DNA of 64,000 nt from Eutrophocola sp963925675. Its GTDB lineage: Bacteria > Pseudomonadota > Gammaproteobacteria > Pseudomonadales > Pseudohongiellaceae. The DNA lies in NCBI GenBank assembly GCA_963925675.1, contig CAWUSW010000026.1, forward strand, positions 22,385 to 86,384. The letters are read 5' to 3'. Numbering within the stretch: the stretch's first letter is position 1; each line of letters opens with the position of its first letter. Below the pieces are notes generated by a model. The model saw only the letters and a list, made by a program, of their open reading frames with translations, did no database searches and was not told the DNA's origin. A program made the position numbers and the translations under genes. Below are positions 1 to 8,553 of this stretch, piece after piece.

Positions 1-1096
1 TCATTTCCGGATGACGAGTCTTTTGCCAGTAATCTCGAACTGCGGAACTGGAGGCAACAACCAGCAGGGAGTCTATAGTAGACATGATGGCTGAGAGCAC
101 CATGGCGATATAGACCCCGGCAAAAAATGGCAGCAGCAGAACCTGGGACATATAGGGAAGAATATTATCCTGATCAAAACCAAGATCAGCGTCCGTAAAC
201 AGTCCACGCCCTACAAGCCCAATCATTACCGCACCGGTATCTGCCAGAAGAGTCCAGGTTAATGCAACAACAGCCCCTTTGTTGATTTGATCTTCATCAC
301 GAATAGAAATAAAACGCACAAACACCTGAGGTGACCCCAGAAAACCAATACCAATAGCAGCAAAACCAAGCGTCTGAAATATCGACAGTGTTGTCCAGCC
401 CTGCCCTGCTGTTAAGCTTAAATGACTGGAAAACCCCGATCCCAGAGTATCCAGAATATTACTAATGCCGCCAACTTCCAGCAGGCCAATCACGGGCAGC
501 ACAACCAATCCGGTGACCATTAGCAGTCCCTGGAATACATCCGACCATACCACGGCGATAAATCCGCCCTTGGTGATATATAAAAGCACAACAAGGAAAC
601 CTATGGCGGCACCCAGATAGTGGTTCATATCAAGAAAGGCATTGAACGCTTTACCGGTGGCAAACACCTGAGATCCGGCATAGATAGGCACGAAGACAAG
701 CAGAGCACCGGCAGCAATCAAGCGCAGCCCGTGTCCCTTATCACGAAAGCGGGATTCAAGATAATCCGGGATGGTGACACTGTCATACTGATCGGTAAGC
801 CGTTTGAAGGGTTTCGCCATCCAGAACCAGGCAATACCCACACCCAGTAATTCGCCCAGCACGATCCAGAGTCCCTGCAAGCCAACAGCAAAACCGGTAC
901 CGGTCAGACCGAGTAAAAGCCAGGCGGACTCACCTGTTGCTCGGGCCGAAAACGCGACATTGATAAAACCCAGTTTCTTGCCGCCGGCATAGTAGTCACG
1001 AATGTCGTGCATGCGCCGGGAAGCAAGGTAACCGATGAGCAAGAGGATGATGCAGTAGATAAATACTGCGGAGGATTTCCAAACTAAAACGCTGAT
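1..1096 (-). CDS. Sodium:solute symporter (SSS family), partial: 3' end lies outside the window
   Basis: The minus-strand frame stays open from about 1096 to the window edge, giving some 365 residues of a hydrophobic multi-span protein. After a first membrane segment it has the SSS-type stretch RDYYAGGKKLGF, then TGESAWLLLGLTG, and further long hydrophobic segments. The family imports small organic solutes (proline, pantothenate, acetate and others) with Na+ across the inner membrane; the substrate cannot be told here. No ATG, GTG or TTG stands at the expected N-terminus. A good AGGAG lies 7 bases before an ATC at 1096, and an in-frame TAA lies just upstream, so the start is either a rare ATC/ATT codon or an internal TTG 19 codons on, inside the first membrane segment. 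The gene lies just downstream of the cytochrome/flavoprotein pair on the same strand and might import or accompany its substrate (inference). Confidence 0.8.
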   Translation of the reverse strand, partial: MSVLVWKSSAVFIYCIILLLIGYLASRRMHDIRDYYAGGKKLGFINVAFSARATGESAWLLLGLTGTGFAVGLQGLWIVLGELLGVGIAWFWMAKPFKRLTDQYDSVTIPDYLESRFRDKGHGLRLIAAGALLVFVPIYAGSQVFATGKAFNAFLDMNHYLGAAIGFLVVLLYITKGGFIAVVWSDVFQGLLMVTGLVVLPVIGLLEVGGISNILDTLGSGFSSHLSLTAGQGWTTLSIFQTLGFAAIGIGFLGSPQVFVRFISIRDEDQINKGAVVALTWTLLADTGAVMIGLVGRGLFTDADLGFDQDNILPYMSQVLLLPFFAGVYIAMVLSAIMSTIDSLLVVASSSAVRDYWQKTRHPEM

Positions 1097-1149
1097 GAAA
1101 AAACTCCTCTTAATTATTTACAGGAGAGGCACTAGCCGCACCTGCAGAA

Positions 1150-1482
1150 TTAATTTTGTGGAGAAAGATAAGCCCCTAAATCTAAAAGATCCTTGTCACT
1201 GATTTCCGTCTTGCGAAAAGGCGGCATGATTTTCACACCCTTGCGAACAAACAAGGCGACAAGCTCCGGTGTCAGGTCGAGTCGTTCTTCCAGAACACCG
1301 GATTTTTCTCCCTTGTAGATAAATTCCAGTGCTGATGTTCCCGGATGTTTGCGTCCTCCAGGAGCATGGCAGGATGAACACCAGTGTTCGTACACTTCCT
1401 TGCCATGGACGCGATCACCTTCCTGGGCAAATAATCCGAAACTTAACAGGGTAAAGAGAAGAAATAGAAACGACTTACGCAT
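1150..1482 (-). CDS. Small periplasmic c-type cytochrome
   Basis: A 110-residue protein with an N-terminal signal peptide (hydrophobic residues 4-18, likely cleavage after FAQ) and one haem-binding CSSCH motif at residues 35-39. A later KIMPPF segment can supply the axial methionine, so this is a single-haem class I type cytochrome. Its start overlaps the stop of the upstream flavoprotein gene by 8 bases, which implies translational coupling. In p-cresol methylhydroxylase and eugenol hydroxylase a small cytochrome subunit takes electrons from the flavoprotein, and the arrangement here matches that. Function as the electron-accepting subunit is inferred from this context. Confidence 0.85.
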   Translation of the reverse strand: MRKSFLFLLFTLLSFGLFAQEGDRVHGKEVYEHWCSSCHAPGGRKHPGTSALEFIYKGEKSGVLEERLDLTPELVALFVRKGVKIMPPFRKTEISDKDLLDLGAYLSPQN

Positions 1483-3148
1483 TGTTGTCTCCTTTCTTTT
1501 CTTTATCTCCTTTATTCACATTAACAGCAGCAATGCCTTTACCTTCCTCATCGCGAATATGTTTCGGCCAGATGCCATAGCGTCCGGCCGAAATAATTCC
1601 CTTGGGGTCGATGGCGTCCTTGAGCGTTTGTTGTAATCTCAACAGCGCATTGTCATTAAAGGAATAGGCTGCAGCACAGTCATCCATGAAGGCGGTGTGG
1701 GTGCGGTATTCGCCCCAGCCATGTTCCGCCGCCACCTTAACCAGTTCCCGAAAAATTTTCCGGGTTTTTCTGTTTACATCAGCATCTCTGCTAACAGTGA
1801 ATCCCACCAGAATGGTAAAAGTGCGTTGATGGTATGAATAAGGGGGAACATTAAAAACAGTGTTGCCTCCCATCTCCCGCAGTACCTTGCCCAGGACTTT
1901 ATTGGATTCCAACACCGCTTCCCCGGTCATGGGCACCACCGGTGAGAAACCGAGATGGCCGTTAGTCCCAGCAGGATTAAAGTTGGAGCGGTTACCGAGT
2001 TGGAAAACCGACATGGAAGGCACACCCAGGTGATTTTCATCCGCTGTTTGCATCAACTCTTCATAGGGCATGGGAAAATTGAGGGATTCCTGATCCTGGT
2101 AACGTACGCCATCAATATCGGCAAATTGTCTCTTCACATATTCCCAGGAGCTGTCGACAATTTCCCGTGGTCCATAAAATTTGAACTGGGAACTCCAGAA
2201 CGGGGTATTGTTGCTGAGAGCAAACTCGTCAAGGATGCGAATATCTTCCTCGTTAGCCCTGTCATAGCGCTCCTGCATTTCCGGATTCTGTCCTATGGCA
2301 AACTGCATGGGAGACTGCACCCCGGCATTGGAATTGAGTATCCCGCTGTACATCATTTTTGCGGTAATTCTCACCAGTTCATGCACATCGTTGTATTTCA
2401 TGACCTGTACGGAACCAGAACGGAAAGCTTCCGGGGCCGGGCTTAACCAGAAACCCATCTTGGTGACGACACCAAAATTTGACTGGGCAAACAAACCATC
2501 CATCCAGGGACCATAGCCCCAGCGATATTGCTGCCAGGTTTCAGCATTCGGCAGAGCACCCATGCCGGTACGCACAATGTCGCCATCTGCCAGCACCACT
2601 TCCATACCGCAGTGGGCTTCGAAATGATCGCGGTAAGGATTAACGGTGTAGCCGACGCCATGATCCAAAGAATTCCCAATCAGACTGCCCCAGCCGGGAT
2701 CCGGACAGTCTATCCACAGATCCAGGCCCTGTTCCTGAATATAGTTGTACAAGTCAAAATAGGAAACCCCTGGCTCTACAAGTGCAAAGGCATTTTCTTC
2801 ATTGACCTCGATAATCCGGTTCATGCGCTTCAGATCCAGTACCACGCTACCAGTGAGTACGGGAGCCGAACCGCCATAGCCCAGGTTTTTACCCGTGGAT
2901 ACCGGGTAAACCGGAATTTGAAATTCATTACAAATAGCCATCAGGGACTGGACTTCTGCAGCGGACTGCGGTGCCAGGGCGATGGATGGAATCTTCTCTT
3001 CTTCCTCACCCCACAATGGCGAATAGGCATCACGGTAAAGGTCAACATCAGCCTCATCTGTGAACACCCAATCTGCTCCGATCGCTGACTCAAATTGCCT
3101 TACGGCTCTGTCAAAATCAGATTGGCTGACACCTGGTGGATATCGCAT
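1475..3148 (-). CDS. FAD-linked oxidase, vanillyl-alcohol oxidase / p-cresol methylhydroxylase flavoprotein family
   Basis: A 557-residue protein with an N-terminal PCMH-type FAD-binding domain (about residues 35-260, with the PVYPVSTGKNLGYGG pyrophosphate-binding stretch) and a C-terminal cap domain. It ends in the family-typical segment with YRTHTAFMDD and a later AGRYGIWPKH. Length fits the family (about 520-560). These enzymes oxidise para-alkyl or para-hydroxymethyl phenols; p-cresol and eugenol hydroxylases pass electrons to a cytochrome c, and such a cytochrome gene overlaps this one. A Shine-Dalgarno AAGGA precedes the ATG at 3148. No obvious signal peptide is visible. The substrate is not deducible; 4-alkylphenols or lignin-derived phenols are candidates. 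The covalent flavin residue could not be assigned without an alignment. Confidence 0.85.
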   Translation of the reverse strand: MRYPPGVSQSDFDRAVRQFESAIGADWVFTDEADVDLYRDAYSPLWGEEEEKIPSIALAPQSAAEVQSLMAICNEFQIPVYPVSTGKNLGYGGSAPVLTGSVVLDLKRMNRIIEVNEENAFALVEPGVSYFDLYNYIQEQGLDLWIDCPDPGWGSLIGNSLDHGVGYTVNPYRDHFEAHCGMEVVLADGDIVRTGMGALPNAETWQQYRWGYGPWMDGLFAQSNFGVVTKMGFWLSPAPEAFRSGSVQVMKYNDVHELVRITAKMMYSGILNSNAGVQSPMQFAIGQNPEMQERYDRANEEDIRILDEFALSNNTPFWSSQFKFYGPREIVDSSWEYVKRQFADIDGVRYQDQESLNFPMPYEELMQTADENHLGVPSMSVFQLGNRSNFNPAGTNGHLGFSPVVPMTGEAVLESNKVLGKVLREMGGNTVFNVPPYSYHQRTFTILVGFTVSRDADVNRKTRKIFRELVKVAAEHGWGEYRTHTAFMDDCAAAYSFNDNALLRLQQTLKDAIDPKGIISAGRYGIWPKHIRDEEGKGIAAVNVNKGDKEKKGDNNA

Positions 3149-3390
3149 GTTTTTCCTTACCTGTTTTTATTATTAAAAAGTCATAGCTCTCAGGCGAAAT
3201 AAGCCTATCATTATTCATTGAGTGTTTACACTTGTCGAAACATTCAAAAGATATTCCAGAAACAGTGAAACAATTGCATCCTGTACTCGAAATACATGGC
3301 TATGAAAGCTAAAATGGCTATCTATAAAAAATATCTAGAATAGATTTCCAATATGCCTGTGCTAATTAACCAAAATAAGAAAATCAAATT

Positions 3391-5028
3391 TTGAAAACTG
3401 AATTCCTGGGTAAGACTTTATCGGGTCCCTTTACCGTCCCTTCCGGCATCGTTACCTGTGCCGCCCCTATCATCCAGCGTTTTTTTGAGCAGATGCCCGA
3501 AATTGGCGTACTAACCACCAAAAGCATTTGTCTGGAACCAAGACTTGGTTATCGCGAGCCGATCCTGAGCCAGTATGCCCCGGGATGTTTCGTGAATGCT
3601 GTGGGTCTTACTAATCCTGGCGCCATCAAGTCAGCAGAATTGCTAGGCGAACTCAAGATTCCAGACGACCGCTTCCTGTTAATTTCTATTTTCGGCGGCA
3701 GCGTTGAAGAATATGTAGAAGTAGCGAAAATTCTGGCGCCATTTGGCGATGGTCTGGAGCTGAACCTGTCATGTCCTCACGCCAAAGGCTATGGCATGGC
3801 CATGGGACAGGATCCGGAATTGGTCAAGGAAATCACCGCTGCAGTGAAAGCTGCTGTCGATGTGCCTGTCATTCCCAAACTGACTCCCAATGTACCAAAC
3901 TTCGCAGAAATCGCTGAGGCGGCTGTAGCTGGCGGTGCGGATGCACTGTGTGCCATTAATACCGTTGGTCCAGGTCAGCATACGCGCCATGGTCATGCTG
4001 TTTTAAGCAATGGCGAAGGCGGAATGTCCGGCAAAGGTGTCCTGCCGATTGCGCTGAAATGTGTCAGTCAGGTAAGCCATCTTGATGTGCCGGTAATTGC
4101 CTGTGGTGGCTTGTCCAGTGCAGAGGATATCCGTTCATTCCAGCATGCAGGGGCTACAATATTTGGTGTTGGCTCAGCCTTGATTGGCATGACTACTGAT
4201 GAGATTGCCCATTATTTTAAAACCCTGACCAGTGATCTTGAACAAGGCTCTGAAAAAGCAGAATCCCTGGTACGTTACGATATCGACATGGAATTTACAC
4301 CGATCACCCTGGTGGAAAACAAACGCATTTGTGACGACATCTGTATTCTTACCTTTGATGGCAAAGTACCGGTGCAAGCCGGAGAGTTCATTTTTCTGTG
4401 GATACCCGGTCTGGGGGAAAAACCTTTTTCTGCACTTACCGATGATCCCTTCTCTCTGGTAGTGATCAATCTGGGACAGTTCACTGAAGCCCTGATGAGT
4501 CTGGAACCAGGTACCGAAGCTTATGTGCGGGGACCTCATGGCATTGCGGCCTCCCCTCCAAAAGATGCCACAATAATGGCGGTCAGCGGCGGAACAGGAC
4601 TTGCGGCGGTGTATCAGATTGCCAGAGATTTTTCTGCTAATGGCAATAACAAGGCAGAATTTTTCATCGGCGCACGCAGTAAGGAACGTTTATATTTTGT
4701 CGATGAATGTAAAGCCATTTGCCCAACACATATTGCCACCGATGATGGCAGTGAAGGCTTCCATGGCGTAGTCACTGAATTATTACGCAGCCGTCTGGCT
4801 GAGATTAATCAGGAAGAGAGGGATAAGCTGGTATTTTACAACTGCGGCCCTGAACCAATGGTCCATGCCGCAATCGCTGTACAAAAAGAATTTTGCCGCC
4901 CTGATCAGATATTCAATGCTATTGATTACATGACCAAGTGTGGCGTGGGTATCTGTGGTGCGTGCAGCTCAGCCGATGGTCGCAGACTTTGTGTAGATGG
5001 CCCTTTTCTTGTCGACACATCACCTTGA
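3391..5028 (+). CDS. Fused dihydroorotate-dehydrogenase-like (PyrD) and PyrK-like electron-transfer protein
   Basis: A 545-residue protein joining two proteins that are normally separate. Residues 1-300 form an FMN-dependent dihydroorotate dehydrogenase barrel of class 1B type: NAVGLTNPG, an active-site LNLSCPH with Cys128, then IPKLTPNV, INTV and ACGGLSSAEDI. Residues from about 306 form a ferredoxin-reductase-like FAD/NAD module (VRGPHG, then AVSGGTGLAA), ending in a [2Fe-2S] ligand set C517, C522, C525 and C534. Class 1B enzymes oxidise dihydroorotate with NAD+ through the PyrK subunit in pyrimidine synthesis. Gammaproteobacteria usually have a class 2, quinone-linked PyrD instead. The SCPH...GQDPEL loop also resembles dihydropyrimidine dehydrogenase, so a pyrimidine-reducing role is possible. 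The start is TTG with a weak ribosome site. It is a lone plus-strand gene among minus-strand neighbours. Confidence 0.82.
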   Translation: MKTEFLGKTLSGPFTVPSGIVTCAAPIIQRFFEQMPEIGVLTTKSICLEPRLGYREPILSQYAPGCFVNAVGLTNPGAIKSAELLGELKIPDDRFLLISIFGGSVEEYVEVAKILAPFGDGLELNLSCPHAKGYGMAMGQDPELVKEITAAVKAAVDVPVIPKLTPNVPNFAEIAEAAVAGGADALCAINTVGPGQHTRHGHAVLSNGEGGMSGKGVLPIALKCVSQVSHLDVPVIACGGLSSAEDIRSFQHAGATIFGVGSALIGMTTDEIAHYFKTLTSDLEQGSEKAESLVRYDIDMEFTPITLVENKRICDDICILTFDGKVPVQAGEFIFLWIPGLGEKPFSALTDDPFSLVVINLGQFTEALMSLEPGTEAYVRGPHGIAASPPKDATIMAVSGGTGLAAVYQIARDFSANGNNKAEFFIGARSKERLYFVDECKAICPTHIATDDGSEGFHGVVTELLRSRLAEINQEERDKLVFYNCGPEPMVHAAIAVQKEFCRPDQIFNAIDYMTKCGVGICGACSSADGRRLCVDGPFLVDTSP

Positions 5029-5042
5029 AAAGAGCTGGCTGG

Positions 5043-5957
5043 TTAAAATACTGAACGACTGGTAACAGTGGTGAGATATTCCAGAGCCGCACCTCCAGCG
5101 AGAGAGTTGCCAGAAGATTCCAATGCTGGCGACCAGACTGCCACCGAGTATTCACTGGGCAATACTGCAATAATCCCGCCGCCAACACCGCTTTTTGCAG
5201 GCAGGCCAACACGGTAAGCAAACTCCCCCACCGCGTCATAAAGTCCGCAAGTCAACATCAGTGAATTGACTCTTTTTGTTTGTAACGGCGTAAGAATTGT
5301 TTCTTCTACTGCACCGGACATGCCACGGTTGGCGAGAAACATTGATGCTGTCGCCAATTCTGAACAGGTCATGGCAATTGCGCACTGGTGAAAATACAGG
5401 TCCATCACTTCATCCACATCATTGTGCAGATTGTTTTTGCCTTTCAGGAAGTTGGCCAGGGCTCTGTTGATATACCCGGTTTCAGCTTCTGATGTGGCTA
5501 CATTTGTATCAAAGCTGATCTCAAAACTGCCACAAAGTACCTTCATATAATCCAGCAAGGATTTTTTAGGATCTTCCAGGTTTGAAACAAGAATATCACT
5601 GATGACCAGAGCACCGGCATTGATAAACGGATTACGCGGTTTACCCTTTTCATACTCCAGTTGGACCAAAGAGTTAAAAGCATTACCCGACGGTTCCCGC
5701 CCTACCCTGCGCCACAATTCATCACCGGCAAAACCCATAGCCAGGCTTAAAGTAAATACTTTGGAAATACTCTGGATAGAAAACCTTTCTTCGCAATCGC
5801 CAATACTATAAGTATCGCCACTTACTGTTTTTATTGTCATACCGAATTTATCGGCAGATACACAAGCCAGTGCAGGAATATAATCAGCTACTTTTCCTTT
5901 TCCATACAAATCCTTGATATGGGAAGGTAATTCCTGAAGTACTTTTTCAAAATCCAT
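5043..5957 (-). CDS. glsA: Glutaminase A
   Basis: A 304-residue protein of the serine-dependent beta-lactamase-fold glutaminase family, which hydrolyses L-glutamine to glutamate and ammonia in the cytoplasm. The catalytic SxxK is S63-K66 in QSISKVFTL, and further family blocks are GREPSGNAFNS, NPFINAGALV and LPAKSGVGGGI near the C-terminus. Length is normal (about 305-310). It follows the fumarylacetoacetase-family gene by 25 bases on the same strand, so the two may share a transcript. It converges with the PyrD-PyrK fusion gene with only 14 bases between stops and no visible terminator hairpin. Confidence 0.95.
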   Translation of the reverse strand: MDFEKVLQELPSHIKDLYGKGKVADYIPALACVSADKFGMTIKTVSGDTYSIGDCEERFSIQSISKVFTLSLAMGFAGDELWRRVGREPSGNAFNSLVQLEYEKGKPRNPFINAGALVISDILVSNLEDPKKSLLDYMKVLCGSFEISFDTNVATSEAETGYINRALANFLKGKNNLHNDVDEVMDLYFHQCAIAMTCSELATASMFLANRGMSGAVEETILTPLQTKRVNSLMLTCGLYDAVGEFAYRVGLPAKSGVGGGIIAVLPSEYSVAVWSPALESSGNSLAGGAALEYLTTVTSRSVF

Positions 5958-5982
5958 TGAGTTCCAGTTTTATTAAATGCAC

Positions 5983-7128
5983 TTAATCGCGGTAAGTATT
6001 TACCGGTGGGAGCTGAGCACCAGTTCCCCGCGGTCTTGCTTCTTCTGCGACGACATTCACTCTAAGTGATCCAATTCCATCAATACTGGCTTCGATCACT
6101 TCGCCATCCTGCAAAAAACGTTGTTCTCCACGTACTGATGTACCCATACCGACGCCACCAGAAGTACCATTGTTAAGTACATCACCCGGGTAAAGCGTAA
6201 TCAGGGAGGAGGCATATTCAATCAGTTCATAAAGGGAATGAATCATGTCACCTGCAGTGGCTTCCTGCATTTGCTCTTCACCGATGCTCAAGGTCTGACG
6301 CAATTTTTCCATGGGATCGCCATAAAATTCCTTGGGTACTATCCAGGGTCCCATTGGCGCAAAGGTGTCATGTCCTTTGCCAACAAACCAGTCCACGCCC
6401 TGAAAGCCACCAGGTGGACGTCCGCCGCGATCACTGATATCCATAGTGACCATGTAGCCAAAAATATAATTTTGCGCCTCTTCTGCACTGACATATTTTG
6501 CGGCTTTACCGATAACGGTACCAAGCTCAACTTCCCAATCTGTCTGTGTACGTCCATAGGGAATAACTACTGAATCGCCATCACCAATCACAGCGCCGCG
6601 AGTCGGTTTCAGAAATAGATAAGGTGCACCACGATTTTCCCTGCGTTCACGCCTGGAGTCAGCGATTTCTTCTGGTGTGCCAGTTTCATTTACATGGGTA
6701 TAGAAATTTACCGCGGCATTCATGATCTTGCCCGGGTACATAATGGGTGGCAAGGTATCGATGGTATCCAGCACATGAATCCATGCCGGTCTGTCTATAT
6801 CAAGCAGGTCATTGAGTACCAGGTAATTGGCGATTTCATACAAGCGACGTTTCAGCCCATATTCATAGCGTTCAATTAAATCGATCATGTCATCAGGCAT
6901 TGGCAGTTCAGGTACCATGCCTGTATTTTCCAGGCTGGCATTTGCTGCATCAAGCTCTACGATCAAGGCATCGCGAAATACCAGACCTACTTCTGCAGAT
7001 CCATTGATAGAGAATGTCCCTACTTTGAAGGGCTCAAGAATTTCGTCTGAGCTTTGAGCGAAAAGTGAAGTGGTGAAAGAAAATAAAAGAACTGCTGACA
7101 ACAGCCTGATTGTTTTACCTGCAAACAT
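5983..7128 (-). CDS. Exported fumarylacetoacetate hydrolase-family protein
   Basis: A 381-residue protein with a clear signal peptide (hydrophobic residues 7-21, likely cleavage after LFAQ) followed by a fumarylacetoacetase (FAH) fold. The metal-binding region is recognisable: LKPTRGAVIGDGDS, then TDWEVELGTVIG with two acidic ligands, and TMDISDRGG with the Asp. A later NNGTSGGVGMG matches the family's GTPxGVG loop. FAH-family enzymes cleave C-C bonds or decarboxylate or isomerise 2-oxo acids from aromatic catabolism and are normally cytoplasmic, so the secretion signal is unusual. The ATG at 7128 has a GGGGG Shine-Dalgarno at good distance. The reaction is unknown. Confidence 0.85.
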   Translation of the reverse strand: MFAGKTIRLLSAVLLFSFTTSLFAQSSDEILEPFKVGTFSINGSAEVGLVFRDALIVELDAANASLENTGMVPELPMPDDMIDLIERYEYGLKRRLYEIANYLVLNDLLDIDRPAWIHVLDTIDTLPPIMYPGKIMNAAVNFYTHVNETGTPEEIADSRRERRENRGAPYLFLKPTRGAVIGDGDSVVIPYGRTQTDWEVELGTVIGKAAKYVSAEEAQNYIFGYMVTMDISDRGGRPPGGFQGVDWFVGKGHDTFAPMGPWIVPKEFYGDPMEKLRQTLSIGEEQMQEATAGDMIHSLYELIEYASSLITLYPGDVLNNGTSGGVGMGTSVRGEQRFLQDGEVIEASIDGIGSLRVNVVAEEARPRGTGAQLPPVNTYRD

Positions 7129-7206
7129 GATCCATCCCCCTGGTCATTTTTTGAAATACTTTTTTATAGAGAGGAAGTGTCACTCGGGTGACAGGGATGT
7201 GTCAAG

Positions 7207-7272
7207 CAAGTCACAAGCATATGCTTGTGACTTGTAACTTGTAACTTGTGACTTGTGACTTGTGACTTGTGA
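7207..7272. repeat. 28-bp perfect palindrome fused to a seven-copy heptad array
   Basis: Positions 7207-7234 form a perfect 28-bp palindrome centred on CATATG. It runs directly into seven tandem 7-mers at 7224-7272 with units CTTGTGA (five times) and CTTGTAA (twice). The array abuts the stop codon of the aminotransferase gene at 7273, so it lies in that gene's 3' untranslated region. Related heptads occur at 26933-27018 and 38348-38378. Confidence 0.9.
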
Positions 7273-8448
7273 CTAGTTTTTATAAACAGCCTGTGCTGCA
7301 GCAACAGCCTTACCGCTATTAATGCTAGCGCCCATATCGGTCAAAACAGCATCAAGAGCGCCAAGGAAAATCAAAACGTTAGTTTTACAGCTACTTTGCC
7401 CCATCAAACCAACACGCCATACTTTACCGGCCAGTGCACCAAGACCAGCACCTATTTCCAGGTTGTAGTCGTTTAGCAGAGCTGCGCGAACCTTCGCCTC
7501 TTCGACACCTTCCGGTATGGTCACAGAATTAAGTTGTGGCAAGCGATATTCAGGGGCTACAACGAAACTCAGACCCATGGCTTCCACACCTGCGGCAAGT
7601 GCCTTGTGATGATAGGCATGACGAGCCCAGGCATTTTCAAGACCTTCTTCTTCAAGCATTACCAGGGATTCATGTAAGCCGTACATGCTATTTACCGGGG
7701 CAGTATGATGATACGCACGGGCACCTTCACCCCAATATCCCATCACCAGGTTCATATCCAGAAACCAGCTTTGTACTTTTGTTTTACGATTGCTGATCAC
7801 TTCTACTGCTCTGTCACCGAAACTTACTGGTGATATACCAGGAGGGCAGGAAAGACATTTCTGCGTGCCGGAATAAATTGCATCAATTCCCCAACCATCG
7901 ACGTCGAGTTCAATGCCAGCAAGGCCTGTAACGCTGTCTACCAATGACAAACAATCATATTTATGTGCCAGTGCGGTTAATTCTTTTGCATCACTGCGAG
8001 CACCTGTTGAAGTCTCAGCATGCACAAAGGCCAGCACTTTTGCGTCGGGATTCGCTTTCAGAGCATCTTCCACTTTATTGAGATCAACAGGGGCACCCCA
8101 ATCGTCCTGCACCATTACCGGATGTGCACCACAACGTTCTACATTTTCTTTCATGCGTCCGCCAAACACCCCGTTCTGGCAAACCACTGCTTTATCGCCT
8201 GGTTCAAGAAGATTATAGAAGCAGGTTTCCATACCAGCTGAACCAGGCGCTGAGACAGGAATAGTTAATTTGTTATTAGTCTGGAAGGCATACTGAAGCA
8301 AGCTTTTAATATCATCCATAAGACCCACAAATGCAGGATCAAGATGGCCAATGGTTGGAGCACCCATAGCAGCAGTAACGCGGGGGTTTACATCAGAAGG
8401 TCCGGGCCCCATCAAGGTTCGAAGCGGCGGATGGAAGGATTTACTCAT
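7273..8448 (-). CDS. Class V aminotransferase (alanine/serine-glyoxylate aminotransferase type)
   Basis: A 391-residue PLP enzyme of fold type I, class V. The N-terminal MGPGPSDVNPRV block is typical of alanine-glyoxylate and serine-glyoxylate aminotransferases. The cofactor-anchoring DSVTGLAG and the Schiff-base lysine K197 in SGTQKCLSCPPG are present, as is the C-terminal WRVGLMGQS substrate-carboxylate region. It transfers an amino group between alanine or serine and glyoxylate in the cytoplasm, in glyoxylate detoxification or serine-cycle metabolism. Alanine versus serine as donor is not decided by the sequence. The stop codon touches the heptad repeat array. It lies downstream of the alpha-operon terminator and so probably has its own promoter in the 105-base gap. 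Confidence 0.9.
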   Translation of the reverse strand: MSKSFHPPLRTLMGPGPSDVNPRVTAAMGAPTIGHLDPAFVGLMDDIKSLLQYAFQTNNKLTIPVSAPGSAGMETCFYNLLEPGDKAVVCQNGVFGGRMKENVERCGAHPVMVQDDWGAPVDLNKVEDALKANPDAKVLAFVHAETSTGARSDAKELTALAHKYDCLSLVDSVTGLAGIELDVDGWGIDAIYSGTQKCLSCPPGISPVSFGDRAVEVISNRKTKVQSWFLDMNLVMGYWGEGARAYHHTAPVNSMYGLHESLVMLEEEGLENAWARHAYHHKALAAGVEAMGLSFVVAPEYRLPQLNSVTIPEGVEEAKVRAALLNDYNLEIGAGLGALAGKVWRVGLMGQSSCKTNVLIFLGALDAVLTDMGASINSGKAVAAAQAVYKN

Positions 8449-8498
8449 GGTTCTATCTCGCTATATTCACGTTAATATAATTTTCAATTTTCGGAAAT

Positions 8499-8525
8499 AA
8501 AAAAAGCCGAAAAGACGGCTTTTTT
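8499..8525 (-). terminator. Rho-independent terminator of the alpha operon (after rplQ)
   Basis: On the minus strand a GCCG/CGGC stem flanked by A and T runs lies about 30 bases after the rplQ stop, ending in a seven-T tract. It separates the ribosomal block from the aminotransferase gene. Confidence 0.8.
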
Positions 8526-8553
8526 CTGCAACTGCTCAACTCTGCGCTACCTG

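Noticed and set aside
2528..3088. A 186-codon plus-strand frame inside the flavoprotein gene
   Set aside because: Antisense to a clear family member with strong motifs; no start signal or recognisable domain.
7207..7272. Heptad array considered as a CRISPR array
   Set aside because: The 7-base units have no unique spacers and no cas genes are present in the window.
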